From Xenorhabdus bovienii (GTDB lineage Bacteria > Pseudomonadota > Gammaproteobacteria > Enterobacterales > Enterobacteriaceae): a DNA stretch of 64,000 nucleotides. The notes beneath the pieces were generated by a model that saw only the letters and a list, made by a program, of their open reading frames with translations, was not told where the DNA came from and searched no databases. The stretch covers positions 1-64,000 of the forward strand of contig NZ_JANAIF010000016.1 in the NCBI RefSeq assembly GCF_024721015.1, given 5' to 3'. Position 1 is the stretch's first letter, and each line of letters opens with the position of its first letter. A program made the translations under genes and the position numbers. Positions 1 to 7,776 of the stretch are shown here, piece after piece.

Positions 1-153
1 GATTTTCGCCATTGATCAGATCGTAAAAATCGGACTGAGTTCCCTCAAGTGATCTACTATTTTGAATTCTTATTTAGCAGCCTAGCAATTAAACATAACG
101 CGGTTCGAGATTGTGCGAACTAAGGTTGTAATGTCCGCTCTGGGCTAAGTTAA

Positions 154-622
154 GATGACGCAACTAGTCGCTTAATGCAATTACGGTTTGTCAAATCGGA
201 ATAGACGTTTACCTACTTTGAAGCGACACGAGGATATTTGGAAAAATACGGTATCATGTTGAGGAACTTTGGCAAAACGGCGGTTGTAATCATCCATAAA
301 ATCTTCAGCAAAAGCATTGGCATCAAACCACTTTCTTTGTATAGTGATAAAGCCAGTGTTTTTCAGGTCAACAATAAAAATGCGACTAAAGGTGATGGTT
401 ACACTCAATTTGGGCGAGCCATGTATGAATTAAACATTCAAACAATATGCGCAGAGACCAGTTCAGCTAAAGGTCGTGTAGAACGCGCTCACTTAACACT
501 TCTTAATTGAAGATAGTGAAATCAGTCGTAAAGCAATCGGAAAATACATTGATGTTTGGCACTATCCTGATGGTCGAAAAGAACTCCGATTAAACGGTGT
601 TATTCTTCCCTACTCTAATTAA
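154..622 (+). pseudogene. Scrambled ISNCY (IS1202-type) transposase remnant
   Basis: The forward translation carries recognisable blocks of an ISNCY-family DDE transposase. A DDATSRLMQLRF-like block begins at 154 and has an in-frame TAG at 202-204. It is followed by YFEATRGYLEKYG ending near 252, then KPLSLYSDKASVF to KGRVERAHL from about 325 to 507. A C-terminal block (SEISRKAIGKYIDVWHYPDG) lies in another frame at 506-622. Between the second and third blocks, at about 253-320, the sequence makes sense only on the reverse strand, where it encodes AFAEDFMDDYNRRFAKVPQHD. In the family that motif belongs downstream of KGRVERA. The copy is therefore nonsense-mutated, frameshifted and internally rearranged, and cannot be active. 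Family assignment is from motif memory. Confidence 0.75.
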
Positions 623-776
623 CCACACTTCAAGCTCGCTCAGAAGAAATATTTGGCTGTGGATCTTAAGGATAATGTGGCACTTTCATTGATTCTCATT
701 GGGGGATAGTTCCTTTAAAGCCAGCTTTTCATGTAAGAGAATGAATTCGCTTTTTAGCTGACAATAGATTTCTGAG

Positions 777-941
777 CTATTCCCAAATTGGCTTGGCTGC
801 TAGCCCAGGTACTGAGGTACTTCCAATATGATGCACAAATAATATCTCCTCCGGAAAAGCATCTTTAAGATTAACCATTTCATCATTATATGCATTCACC
901 CAATGTGAATTATATGGCTCAATAGTAATTACTCTTGACAT
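777..941 (-). pseudogene. Truncated GrpB/UPF0157-family gene (5' fragment)
   Basis: A 54-codon reverse frame starts at an ATG preceded by a good Shine-Dalgarno (AAGGAG, about 6 bases away). It begins MSRVITIEPYNSHWVNAY and includes HHIGSTSVPGLAAKPI, the signature of the GrpB/UPF0157 nucleotidyltransferase-like family, whose members are normally about 170-190 residues. A stop codon follows immediately after AAKPI, and I cannot recognise a continuation in any frame downstream. It is best read as the surviving 5' third of a gene cut by nearby rearrangement. It lies between a transposase remnant and the lactonase gene. Confidence 0.6.
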
Positions 942-1200
942 TATTACTCCTTATCAACCTGCATTAAGAGAAAGCGTTAAATAATCCACGACATCCTAAA
1001 TATATAAAGGATGTTTGTGGACATTTCAACTTTGCTGAGAGGCGGACATCTCTACTTAGCCTTGACAGTGTAGTTAGGGGATCCTAATTCACTTAACGAA
1101 GAAAAACATGATGAGCGACAGCAGAAAATTTACGGCGAAGCTGATCTGGTAAAAATCGGTTAGTCGTACAAGTATTAAGTTTACTTGGTTATCTTGGTTA
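942..1200. other. Gene-free stretch with possible IS end
   Basis: No gene is convincing here. At about 1018-1062 the motif GGACAT occurs twice, followed by TTGACAG. Such GGACAT/TTGACA runs resemble the ends of ISNCY-type elements, so this may be a leftover right end. I could not find a matching left end. Confidence 0.25.
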
Positions 1201-2040
1201 TTACCAACGAAACGAGGCTCGATATAATGATGTTGTTGCCGTAATATACAACTGGTCACCATTAATGCCGCCAAAAGTACAATTGGATGTTCGTTCAGGC
1301 ACTGCAATTTTATGTATTTTCTTGCCAAATTTATTAAAAATTAAAATTCCATCTAAACAACTGCAATAGATATTGCCGAATTTATCAACACAAAAGCCAT
1401 CTGGAAATCTAGGAGATACAGTAACAAAATGTTTGCCTGCTCCTAAGGTTTTACCTTGTACTGGATAGATACGAAGCTCATGTCTTCCATGCAAAGGGAA
1501 ATCAGCAATAGACATGTCTGCAACGTATAACCATTTTTCATCTGGAGAAAATGCCAGCCCATTTGGGCGTTGAACATCACTGGTTGCAATGGAGATTTTG
1601 TTATCATTTGGAGCGTAACAATATACATAGCATCCAATAATCTGGCTTTCTGATTTATACCCCTCCTCATCACTAATAATTCCATAAGGGGGATCGGTAA
1701 ACCAAATCGTTCCGTCAGAACGCACAACGACATCATTGGGGGAATTGAATCTTTTGCCATCTATTTTGTCAACCAGCATGATGACGCTGCCATCTTTTTC
1801 TGTCCGAGAAATTCCCCGCCTACCATGCTCGCAACTAACCACCCTTTCTTCATTGTCCAGCGCATTCCCATTGACATAGTTAGAATTTTGCCGCCATAAA
1901 CTGACATTATCTCCTTCTGACCAGCGGAACATCTGATTTCCTTTCACGTCACTGAAAATAATGGCATTTTCACTTGGGAGCCAAACAGGGTCTTCTGCCC
2001 AGATGGCTGGAGAACAAAGTTTTTCTAAATTTATTTTCAT
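1201..2040 (-). CDS. SMP-30/gluconolactonase/LRE family protein
   Basis: This 279-residue protein is a complete SMP-30-type six-bladed propeller of usual length. It is probably a cytoplasmic sugar lactonase hydrolysing an aldonolactone. Family marks include the N-terminal metal-ligand glutamate in AIWAEDPVW (near residue 16), FNSPNDVVVRSDGTIWFTDPPYG (about residues 98-120, given here as the family's most conserved block), RPNGLAFSPDEKWLYVAD (about 158-175) and PDGFCVDKFGNIY (about 213-225). The metal-binding Glu, Asn and Asp positions are all present. The start ATG at 2040 agrees with the family N-terminus. The substrate cannot be read from the sequence, and it is not in an obvious sugar operon. 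Confidence 0.85.
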   Translation of the reverse strand: MKINLEKLCSPAIWAEDPVWLPSENAIIFSDVKGNQMFRWSEGDNVSLWRQNSNYVNGNALDNEERVVSCEHGRRGISRTEKDGSVIMLVDKIDGKRFNSPNDVVVRSDGTIWFTDPPYGIISDEEGYKSESQIIGCYVYCYAPNDNKISIATSDVQRPNGLAFSPDEKWLYVADMSIADFPLHGRHELRIYPVQGKTLGAGKHFVTVSPRFPDGFCVDKFGNIYCSCLDGILIFNKFGKKIHKIAVPERTSNCTFGGINGDQLYITATTSLYRASFRW

Positions 2041-2189
2041 CGTCAGTGATACCTTCCACTATTTTCTGGAATCATAGTAATCAATTATGAACTTATATTC
2101 ATTTTCATTTTTTATTCGTTGCTACTAAATATTCCATCAGTTTTGTATAATTCGCCCTTCTCTTTTTTAGCCCATACGAAGTTTCTTTT

Positions 2190-2210
2190 ATCGTAAGAGA
2201 TACTTACGAT
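2190..2210. promoter_or_regulatory. Perfect 8-bp dyad, possible operator
   Basis: ATCGTAAG and CTTACGAT are exact inverted arms separated by five bases. The dyad lies in the 273-bp gap upstream of the lactonase gene and downstream of the phosphotransferase gene. There is no T-run, so a protein-binding site is more likely than a terminator. No regulator is identified. Confidence 0.3.
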
Positions 2211-2313
2211 GACAGTTTACTAGCTAGCTTCTACCCGTTTTATTAACGAAGCTAATTGACTAAAAATCATTCAGGGTATATTAAATAGATTATCTGAAGG
2301 TCTGACGGTTTAA

Positions 2314-3090
2314 TTAGAACAGTTCATCTAACAGTTCGTAATACTCCCGTTTAGTGGGATTATCAGGTTGTTTTAGTGAAGTAATAAAATCAGTTGCCAC
2401 TGTGTCCGAAACTTCTTCACGTAAGTTACGGTGGATGAAAGCAATATCCATCCAGCGATCAGCGAATCCTCCACGACCAAAATCAATGAAATATAGCTCA
2501 TCGTGACTATCGACAAATATATTACTATCACCAAGATCACCGTGAGTGAATACGAGTTCTTCAGTAGGTTTGGTCGTATGTAAGTGCTCTAACACATCTT
2601 CCGGCAAGATTAATTTTGGCCATCGTTTTAGATCATAATCATCTGCAGTCAAATTGTTTACTAACAGATACTCTAGCTCCTGTAAACGAAAGGAAATACT
2701 TGCATCAAAAGGACACTCGCTGATGGGAACCGTCTGCACTTGCCGTAACGCCTCACTGAATAACTCGGTCACCGACCGTTGTGCATCAATTAAAGCGTAT
2801 AATGGTTTTCCTGGAATACAACGCGTTATCATGCATTCACAATCTTCGTTTTGCGCAACCACCACTACTTCAGGAACATTTAATCGTTCATCCAGCCATT
2901 TCAGAATTCGAGCCTCTCGTAACACACTGAAAGTTGTGGGAGCATAGATTGCAGGAGAAACTTTGACAAAAAAACGATCGTTTCCCCGATTAAAAGAATA
3001 GACCTCACAGGGGGATTCACCGATATCGTCACGGATCAGTAGAGAGCCATCAATAAAACGGGTAACAACTGGCGGTAGTTTCAATGGCAT
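2314..3090 (-). CDS. APH(3')-type aminoglycoside phosphotransferase family protein
   Basis: This is a 258-residue protein of the aminoglycoside O-phosphotransferase fold, which transfers phosphate from ATP to a hydroxyl. The N-lobe lysine lies in FFVKVSP. The catalytic loop is THGDLGDSNIFV (HGDxxxxN) and the metal-binding motif is IDFGRGGFADRWMDIA, close to the APH(3') pattern. The start at 3090 (MPLKLPP) is chosen because GAGGA lies about 9 bases upstream and the length matches APH(3') enzymes. An upstream in-frame start at 3213 would add 41 residues without a ribosome-binding site. Whether the substrate is an aminoglycoside, a self-made antibiotic or a small metabolite cannot be told. Confidence 0.8.
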   Translation of the reverse strand: MPLKLPPVVTRFIDGSLLIRDDIGESPCEVYSFNRGNDRFFVKVSPAIYAPTTFSVLREARILKWLDERLNVPEVVVVAQNEDCECMITRCIPGKPLYALIDAQRSVTELFSEALRQVQTVPISECPFDASISFRLQELEYLLVNNLTADDYDLKRWPKLILPEDVLEHLHTTKPTEELVFTHGDLGDSNIFVDSHDELYFIDFGRGGFADRWMDIAFIHRNLREEVSDTVATDFITSLKQPDNPTKREYYELLDELF

Positions 3091-3287
3091 GATAGGGATT
3101 CCTCTATAGTTGCAGAGTTTCAGGATTTTTGTCATTGTTAATCTGACACTTATATTAATGAGTAAAAAATAACACTTAAAAAACACAATGTTAATAGTGG
3201 ATAAAGAATTCATTCTTGACTAATGATAAAGAACTTTTTCTACTGATATGAAATTAATGATAACAATTGGTAACGAAGAGGATGACT

Positions 3288-4037
3288 ATGATTGTTTTTG
3301 TGACAGGGGCAACTTCCGGTTTTGGTGAAGCTATTGTGCGGAAATTCATTAAACATGGTTCCGTAGTCATTGCTACGGGGCGCAGGAAGGAACGATTGGA
3401 CAGGTTAAAAGCCGAATTAGGCGAAAGCTTTCACCCCATTCAACTTGATGTGAGAGATCGTAACGCAATAGAGAAAGTTGTACAGGAACTGCCTGATGCA
3501 CTTCTAAATGTTGATGTGTTAGTTAATAATGCTGGGTTAGCATTAGGGCTAGAACCTGCCCATCAAGCAAACCCAGATGATTGGGAAACAATGATTGATA
3601 CCAATACGAAAGGGTTGGTGAACATGACACGCGCCCTGCTGCCTAATATGGTACAAATCAATCATGGGCACGTTATCAATATTGGTTCCACGGCAGCAAA
3701 CTGGCCATATGCCGGCGGTAATGTATACGGTGCGACTAAAGCATTTGTTAAGCAGTTCAGCTTAGGATTACGGGCTGATTTACAAGGCAAGAATATTAGA
3801 GTGACAGATATTGAACCTGGGCTTGTTGGCGGAACAGAGTTTTCTCAAGTACGCTTTAAAGGTAATGATGAAAAAGTCAACAAAACTTACGACGGTGCTG
3901 AGGCTCTCACTCCTGATGATATCGCAGAGGCCGTGTTTTGGGTTGCGACCCTGCCTTCTCGCGTCAATATCAATACATTGGAAATGATGCCAGTTTGCCA
4001 GTCATTTGCAGGCTTAAGTGTGCATAGAAATCCGTAA
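3288..4037 (+). CDS. ydfG: NADP-dependent 3-hydroxy acid dehydrogenase
   Basis: This 249-residue classical short-chain dehydrogenase closely follows E. coli YdfG, which oxidises L-allo-threonine, 3-hydroxypropionate and related 3-hydroxy acids with NADP+. The cofactor motif TGATSGFG is near residue 7, followed by ATGRRKERL typical of NADP use. NNAGLALG and the catalytic Ser/Tyr/Lys set (GSTAANWPYAGGNVYGATK) follow. The C-terminus (NINTLEMMPVCQSFAGL) is diagnostic for YdfG. The start at 3288 (MIVFVTG) has an AGAGGA box about 7 bases upstream, and an earlier ATG would add seven non-family residues. It precedes ynfB and ynfD, as part of a familiar terminus-region order. Confidence 0.95.
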   Translation: MIVFVTGATSGFGEAIVRKFIKHGSVVIATGRRKERLDRLKAELGESFHPIQLDVRDRNAIEKVVQELPDALLNVDVLVNNAGLALGLEPAHQANPDDWETMIDTNTKGLVNMTRALLPNMVQINHGHVINIGSTAANWPYAGGNVYGATKAFVKQFSLGLRADLQGKNIRVTDIEPGLVGGTEFSQVRFKGNDEKVNKTYDGAEALTPDDIAEAVFWVATLPSRVNINTLEMMPVCQSFAGLSVHRNP

Positions 4038-4159
4038 TTGTCTTTTGATGAACTGTTAACTTTATAAGTGTTATTTTTACCCCAAATACAAATTGTGTTC
4101 AAAATACACTATTATTCTGGGGTAACTTCAATTGATAGTTTTGTGAAAGAGGTTTAAAT

Positions 4160-4522
4160 ATGAATGTCCATAATTCTTTGATAGCTAAGACTGTTTCTAC
4201 GATTGTTCTGTTGTTGCCATTATTGTGGCAAACTCCAGCATTTTCTGCGCCTTGTACATCGAGTAGTACTTGCGTAACCATCAATGGGGGTGGTGAGAAT
4301 TCGATGAGCAAAGAAATGGCTCGTCAACAAAAAGAAGAATGGAATGAACAGGGAAGCCTTCGCAAAAAAATTAACAAACGTGAAGAAAAACAGTTTGATA
4401 AGTATGAGGTGGACGTTGATAATCGAGATGCCTGTTTGAAAAGCACCAACGTGAATGCTTATTGGGAACCCAATACAAAACGTTGTCTGGATCTCAATAC
4501 AGGTCTTCCGATCAAACCCTGA
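4160..4522 (+). CDS. ynfB: DUF1283 family periplasmic protein YnfB
   Basis: This is a 120-residue exported protein. A signal peptide (about residues 1-29, ending PAFSA) is followed by a charged region, [24 protein letters not shown], and the conserved C-terminal block [19 protein letters not shown]. This matches the DUF1283/YnfB family of E. coli. Two cysteines in the mature C-terminal half (DACL and RCLD) probably form a disulfide. The molecular function of the family is unknown. It sits 36 bases upstream of ynfD and is probably cotranscribed with it. The speG and ynfC genes found nearby in E. coli are absent. Confidence 0.85.
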   Translation: MNVHNSLIAKTVSTIVLLLPLLWQTPAFSAPCTSSSTCVTINGGGENSMSKEMARQQKEEWNEQGSLRKKINKREEKQFDKYEVDVDNRDACLKSTNVNAYWEPNTKRCLDLNTGLPIKP

Positions 4523-4557
4523 TAGACCAAACACCGACATCAATAAATAAGGAGATG

Positions 4558-4857
4558 ATGGTGAAAAAGATCCTACTGACTGGTGCCTTGTTTTTTGCGC
4601 TTGCTCCCTTTGCAGTACAAGCCTCACAAAAGACAACATGTGAAAGCCTGAAAGAAATAATTTCTCAAAAGATCATTGATAATCATGTCTCTAAAGAAGA
4701 TTTCAGGCTTGAAGTTGTCCCTAATGATCAAGTTGTAGAAGGCACTGGGAAAGTTGTCGGTAGCTGTGATTATGGAAAACAGAAAATTGTCTATATCCGT
4801 CTTTCCCACACTACAGGTTCTCACGCTACTAGCGATGCAAAAGAAGCTCAAAAATGA
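4558..4857 (+). CDS. ynfD: DUF1161 family periplasmic protein YnfD
   Basis: This 99-residue secreted protein has a signal peptide (KKILLTGALFFALAPFAVQA). The mature part has two conserved cysteines (TTCESLKEII and GSCDYGKQKIVYI) and the VVPNDQ block characteristic of DUF1161/YnfD. Function is unknown. Start choice is ambiguous: ATG at 4555, ATG at 4558 and GTG at 4561 follow each other directly after the AAGGAG box ending at 4554. Spacing favours GTG 4561, which would remove only one residue. A strong terminator follows. Confidence 0.85.
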   Translation: MVKKILLTGALFFALAPFAVQASQKTTCESLKEIISQKIIDNHVSKEDFRLEVVPNDQVVEGTGKVVGSCDYGKQKIVYIRLSHTTGSHATSDAKEAQK

Positions 4858-4877
4858 GAACTTATTAAAATTAAACT

Positions 4878-4902
4878 GGGGAGCACGTTTAGCTCCCCTT
4901 TT
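4878..4902 (+). terminator. Rho-independent terminator after ynfD
   Basis: GGGGAGC and GCTCCCC form a perfect 7-bp stem with a 7-base loop, followed directly by TTTT. It ends the ynfB-ynfD transcript just before the convergent bioD2 gene. Confidence 0.85.
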
Positions 4903-4909
4903 CTAATGA

Positions 4910-5578
4910 TTAGTTATCAAACTTGGATATTGCTGAAATATCCAAATAGCAAGATAAATCTCTTTCTTCTGGCCTTAAAAGATAAGGAATTTCGCCAAGT
5001 TGTGGTGCCGGTATATGATACCGTAACCTATCCAGCGTTTTGGCATAGTGCGCCAGCCCAGGGTTAATGCGGTTAGCTATCCAGCCAATCAGTGGTACAC
5101 CATCATTGATAATGGATTGAGCGGTCAGGATGGCATGACTGACGCATCCCGCCTGAATCCCTACCACTAAAATAACAGGCAGCTTTTCTTGCACCACCCA
5201 GTCTGAGTAGAATGAGTCATCTTGTAGCAAGATACGCCAGCCACCATTACCTTCGATAATCACACGATCGGCTTTTTGGCTTAAATTTTTCAGGCTTTTT
5301 GTCATTTGAACAAAGTTAATCTGGTTCCCTTCTTCATAATTGCTTTCCCAAATAATAGGATTAATCTCTTCATAAGTGACTTGAACCGGTGAAGATTTAT
5401 GTATGACTAAGGCATCATGATTACGTATTCCCTCCGGTGTTTCTCGTTTCTCTGTCGCGATGGGTTTATATCCCACTGCGGTTGTTCCTTCACGATTAAA
5501 GATTTGCAGTAATGCACGGGTAACAACTGTTTTACCGATGTTGGTATCCGTGCCTGTAACAAATAAGCGCGTTAACAT
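4910..5578 (-). CDS. bioD2: Dethiobiotin synthetase paralogue BioD2 (YnfK)
   Basis: This 222-residue ATP-dependent dethiobiotin synthetase homologue carries the P-loop FVTGTDTNIGKTVV at the N-terminus, the substrate-side KPIATE motif and EGNGGW, where BioD usually has EGAGG. It is of normal length. It lies directly downstream of mlc on the same strand, exactly as ynfK does in E. coli. It is therefore the second copy, not the biotin-operon enzyme. Known BioD catalyses carboxylation of 7,8-diaminopelargonate, and the physiological need for this paralogue is unclear. Confidence 0.85.
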   Translation of the reverse strand: MLTRLFVTGTDTNIGKTVVTRALLQIFNREGTTAVGYKPIATEKRETPEGIRNHDALVIHKSSPVQVTYEEINPIIWESNYEEGNQINFVQMTKSLKNLSQKADRVIIEGNGGWRILLQDDSFYSDWVVQEKLPVILVVGIQAGCVSHAILTAQSIINDGVPLIGWIANRINPGLAHYAKTLDRLRYHIPAPQLGEIPYLLRPEERDLSCYLDISAISKFDN

Positions 5579-5697
5579 AAATTCATTTTTCCATAATGAC
5601 AGATAGACTGGTTACTCTTTATAGCGAGCAGGCTTAAAGTTTAGGGGATGTGTTTGAGATAGGGATTGCGTTAGCGCAATGTTTTGCCTGATGTGCT

Positions 5698-6897
5698 CTA
5701 TCCTTGCATGAGTTCGATCAGCAACTCACCACTATATAGAGATTGTTTAATCAATGATGCCGCTGGCAGTGTCCCGGTATTGTCAAATCGGGTGGCAACA
5801 ATATTAACCTGTTGGCTATAGCCAGGGAGAGAAAGTTGGGCTATCTGCTGTTGAATGGCAGGATAGAGAATGTTCTGTGCGCCGTTCAGTGGGGAACCGA
5901 TCAAGATTTTCTCTGGGTTAAATATATTAACCATAATTGCCATGATGCGCCCGATTCGTTCTCCGACATCATGGATGATGTTTGTTGCCAGAAGATCGCC
6001 TTGATTCGCAGCCTGACAAAGTGAATCAATTGTCAGTGGTGATATTGAATAAAGTAGCGAGTCAGGATGGCTTTCTGCCAGGCGATGAGCTTTCACCAAG
6101 ATGTTTTTTATTCCGACAACGGTTTCCAGACAACCTGTATTACCACAATAACAATGTTCACCATCAGGATCGACTTGAGTATGTCCTATTTCCACAACGC
6201 TATGGTTTCCAGCATGAAGCATCTGTCCCGCTGTCATAACCCCTGCTCCTACATTATCGTCAATGACGATCTGGATAAGGTTCTGACAGTTTTCCCCCGC
6301 GCCATATAAAGATTCCGCGATTGTCCATGCTGTGATGCCGTGTTGCAGAAACGTCGGTAACCCAGTACGCTGATGCAAGAATGTGCCAAGTGGGATATCT
6401 TGAATATCATAATACGGCGAACTGTGAATAATCGCATTGGTGGTAATACTAATGGCCGTCAGGCGTTCAAGACAAGATTGATGCCGAAAGAAGAAATCAT
6501 CAATTTCATCAACGATACAATCCAGAAAAGATTGATTAAGGGAAAATGAGAACGGTAGCTCTTCTTCAACCCTCAAGTTATTGCTTAAATCACGAAGACC
6601 AAAGACAACACTTTCTTTGTTAATGCGTATGCATAGGAATTGCCACCCTTTACTATCGATTTTCAACCCTACAGCGGGACGCCCTCGAAAACTCAGATCG
6701 GGAAATTCGGCTTCTTTCACCAGATGAGCATCAATCAGTTCCCGTGTAATCTTTGTAATACTTGCGGGAGCCAGTTGAGATTTTTTGGAAAGTGCGATAC
6801 GTGAGATTGGACCATATTGATCAATTAACCGATAAACCAGACCGATATTGGTCTGTTTAATCTGGTCAACGTGACTTGGCTGAATATCAACACTCAC
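5698..6897 (-). CDS. mlc: ROK-family transcriptional repressor Mlc
   Basis: This 399-residue protein matches Mlc (DgsA), the glucose-responsive repressor of pts and other sugar genes that is sequestered by PtsG. An N-terminal winged helix (PISRIALSKKSQLAPASITKITREL, about residues 30-54) precedes the ROK domain. The zinc site GHTQVD...HCYCGNTGC is intact, with His and three Cys. Two oddities stand out against E. coli Mlc as I remember it. The segment after AISIT is about eight residues shorter and lacks the LPGIID loop, and the aspartate of QHDISAW is glycine here (QHGITAW). Both are in the vestigial sugar-kinase core, so DNA binding may be unaffected. Confidence 0.9.
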   Translation of the reverse strand: MSVDIQPSHVDQIKQTNIGLVYRLIDQYGPISRIALSKKSQLAPASITKITRELIDAHLVKEAEFPDLSFRGRPAVGLKIDSKGWQFLCIRINKESVVFGLRDLSNNLRVEEELPFSFSLNQSFLDCIVDEIDDFFFRHQSCLERLTAISITTNAIIHSSPYYDIQDIPLGTFLHQRTGLPTFLQHGITAWTIAESLYGAGENCQNLIQIVIDDNVGAGVMTAGQMLHAGNHSVVEIGHTQVDPDGEHCYCGNTGCLETVVGIKNILVKAHRLAESHPDSLLYSISPLTIDSLCQAANQGDLLATNIIHDVGERIGRIMAIMVNIFNPEKILIGSPLNGAQNILYPAIQQQIAQLSLPGYSQQVNIVATRFDNTGTLPAASLIKQSLYSGELLIELMQG

Positions 6898-7028
6898 TTC
6901 GCCTCCCGTTATTTAATTTGTGCCTCTAAATAATGAGTAACGATTATGTCCTTGTTTAAATTAGAAGATATCCGTTTACAGTAGAAATGTGATCGTTCAC
7001 ACGAACTTCTCGTGATTATTACGTGTAA

Positions 7029-7682
7029 TTAACAACTTTCATCAACAATATTTGAAATTAAGAGATTGGTTAATCGGTCTACTGCCGCGATATTCTGTCG
7101 ATTCTTGTGATTGACTAACCAGACTTCGGAGCAGGCAGGAGCATTTGCTAAATGGAGATATTGAACACCATCGATTTTCATCCGAGTAAATGATTCCGTT
7201 ATTATACTGATCCCTAACCCCGCAGCGACTAATCCAAGTATTGTCATCGCTTCCCCCGCTTCCTGTGAAATCATAGGGGTGACTCCTGCATTAGCCAGCA
7301 GAGAGATAATTTCATCATACAAGGCTGTTCCTACATCACGCTCAAAAAATACGAGTGGATAGCCAGATAACATTTCCAAGCTGATACCTTCGTTAGCATA
7401 ATTCAGCAGGGGATGCCCATCATATACCGCTAGCATAAAGCGTTCGCGGAAAAGTAATCGATGCTCTAAGTTATCAGGCAATAACGTATTACGCATGACC
7501 CCGATATCAATTCTACCTGTCTGCAAAGGTGCTATTTGCTGCTTGGTGTTCATTTGATGCATATGAATGGCCACGTCAGGATAACGTTCACGGAATTGAC
7601 GTAAACTGAGAGTGACCTTACGCATGAAAGGTGTGGTGGATGTAAAACCGATGGATATCTCTCCCAGTTCACCCTGCTGCAT
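7029..7682 (-). pseudogene. LysR-type regulator lacking its DNA-binding domain (YnfL-like)
   Basis: This 217-residue frame is a full LysR substrate-binding domain, starting at the hinge (QQGELGEISIGFTST) and running through PLVFFERDVGTALYDEI and GLGISIITESF. The N-terminal helix-turn-helix of about 80 residues is missing. In-frame codons upstream of the ATG still read CLIKAAR, as in the family, but a TGA ends the frame 10 codons upstream. Only 94 bases remain before the divergent transporter gene, too few for the missing domain. The order matches ynfL-ynfM of E. coli. A 5' deletion is the simplest explanation, so it should not act as a DNA-binding regulator. Confidence 0.75.
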
Positions 7683-7776
7683 TCTGGCGGCTTTAATTAG
7701 ACAAAATATTCATGAGTTCCTATTCTTGATCAAAATCAAGTCGCTAGCATTTTTTTACATAAATTAAGGAAGTAAC

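Noticed and set aside
181..408. 75-codon reverse open frame
   Set aside because: It reads as a transposase motif only over about 70 bases. The rest is antisense to forward transposase codons, so it is a rearranged fragment and not a gene.
4220..4639. 139-codon reverse open frame opposite ynfB
   Set aside because: It is a shadow of ynfB and the ynfD start; those forward frames have family matches and ribosome-binding sites.
5660..5685. ATTGCG...CGCAAT hairpin after mlc
   Set aside because: The stem is short, and no T-run follows in the mlc direction.
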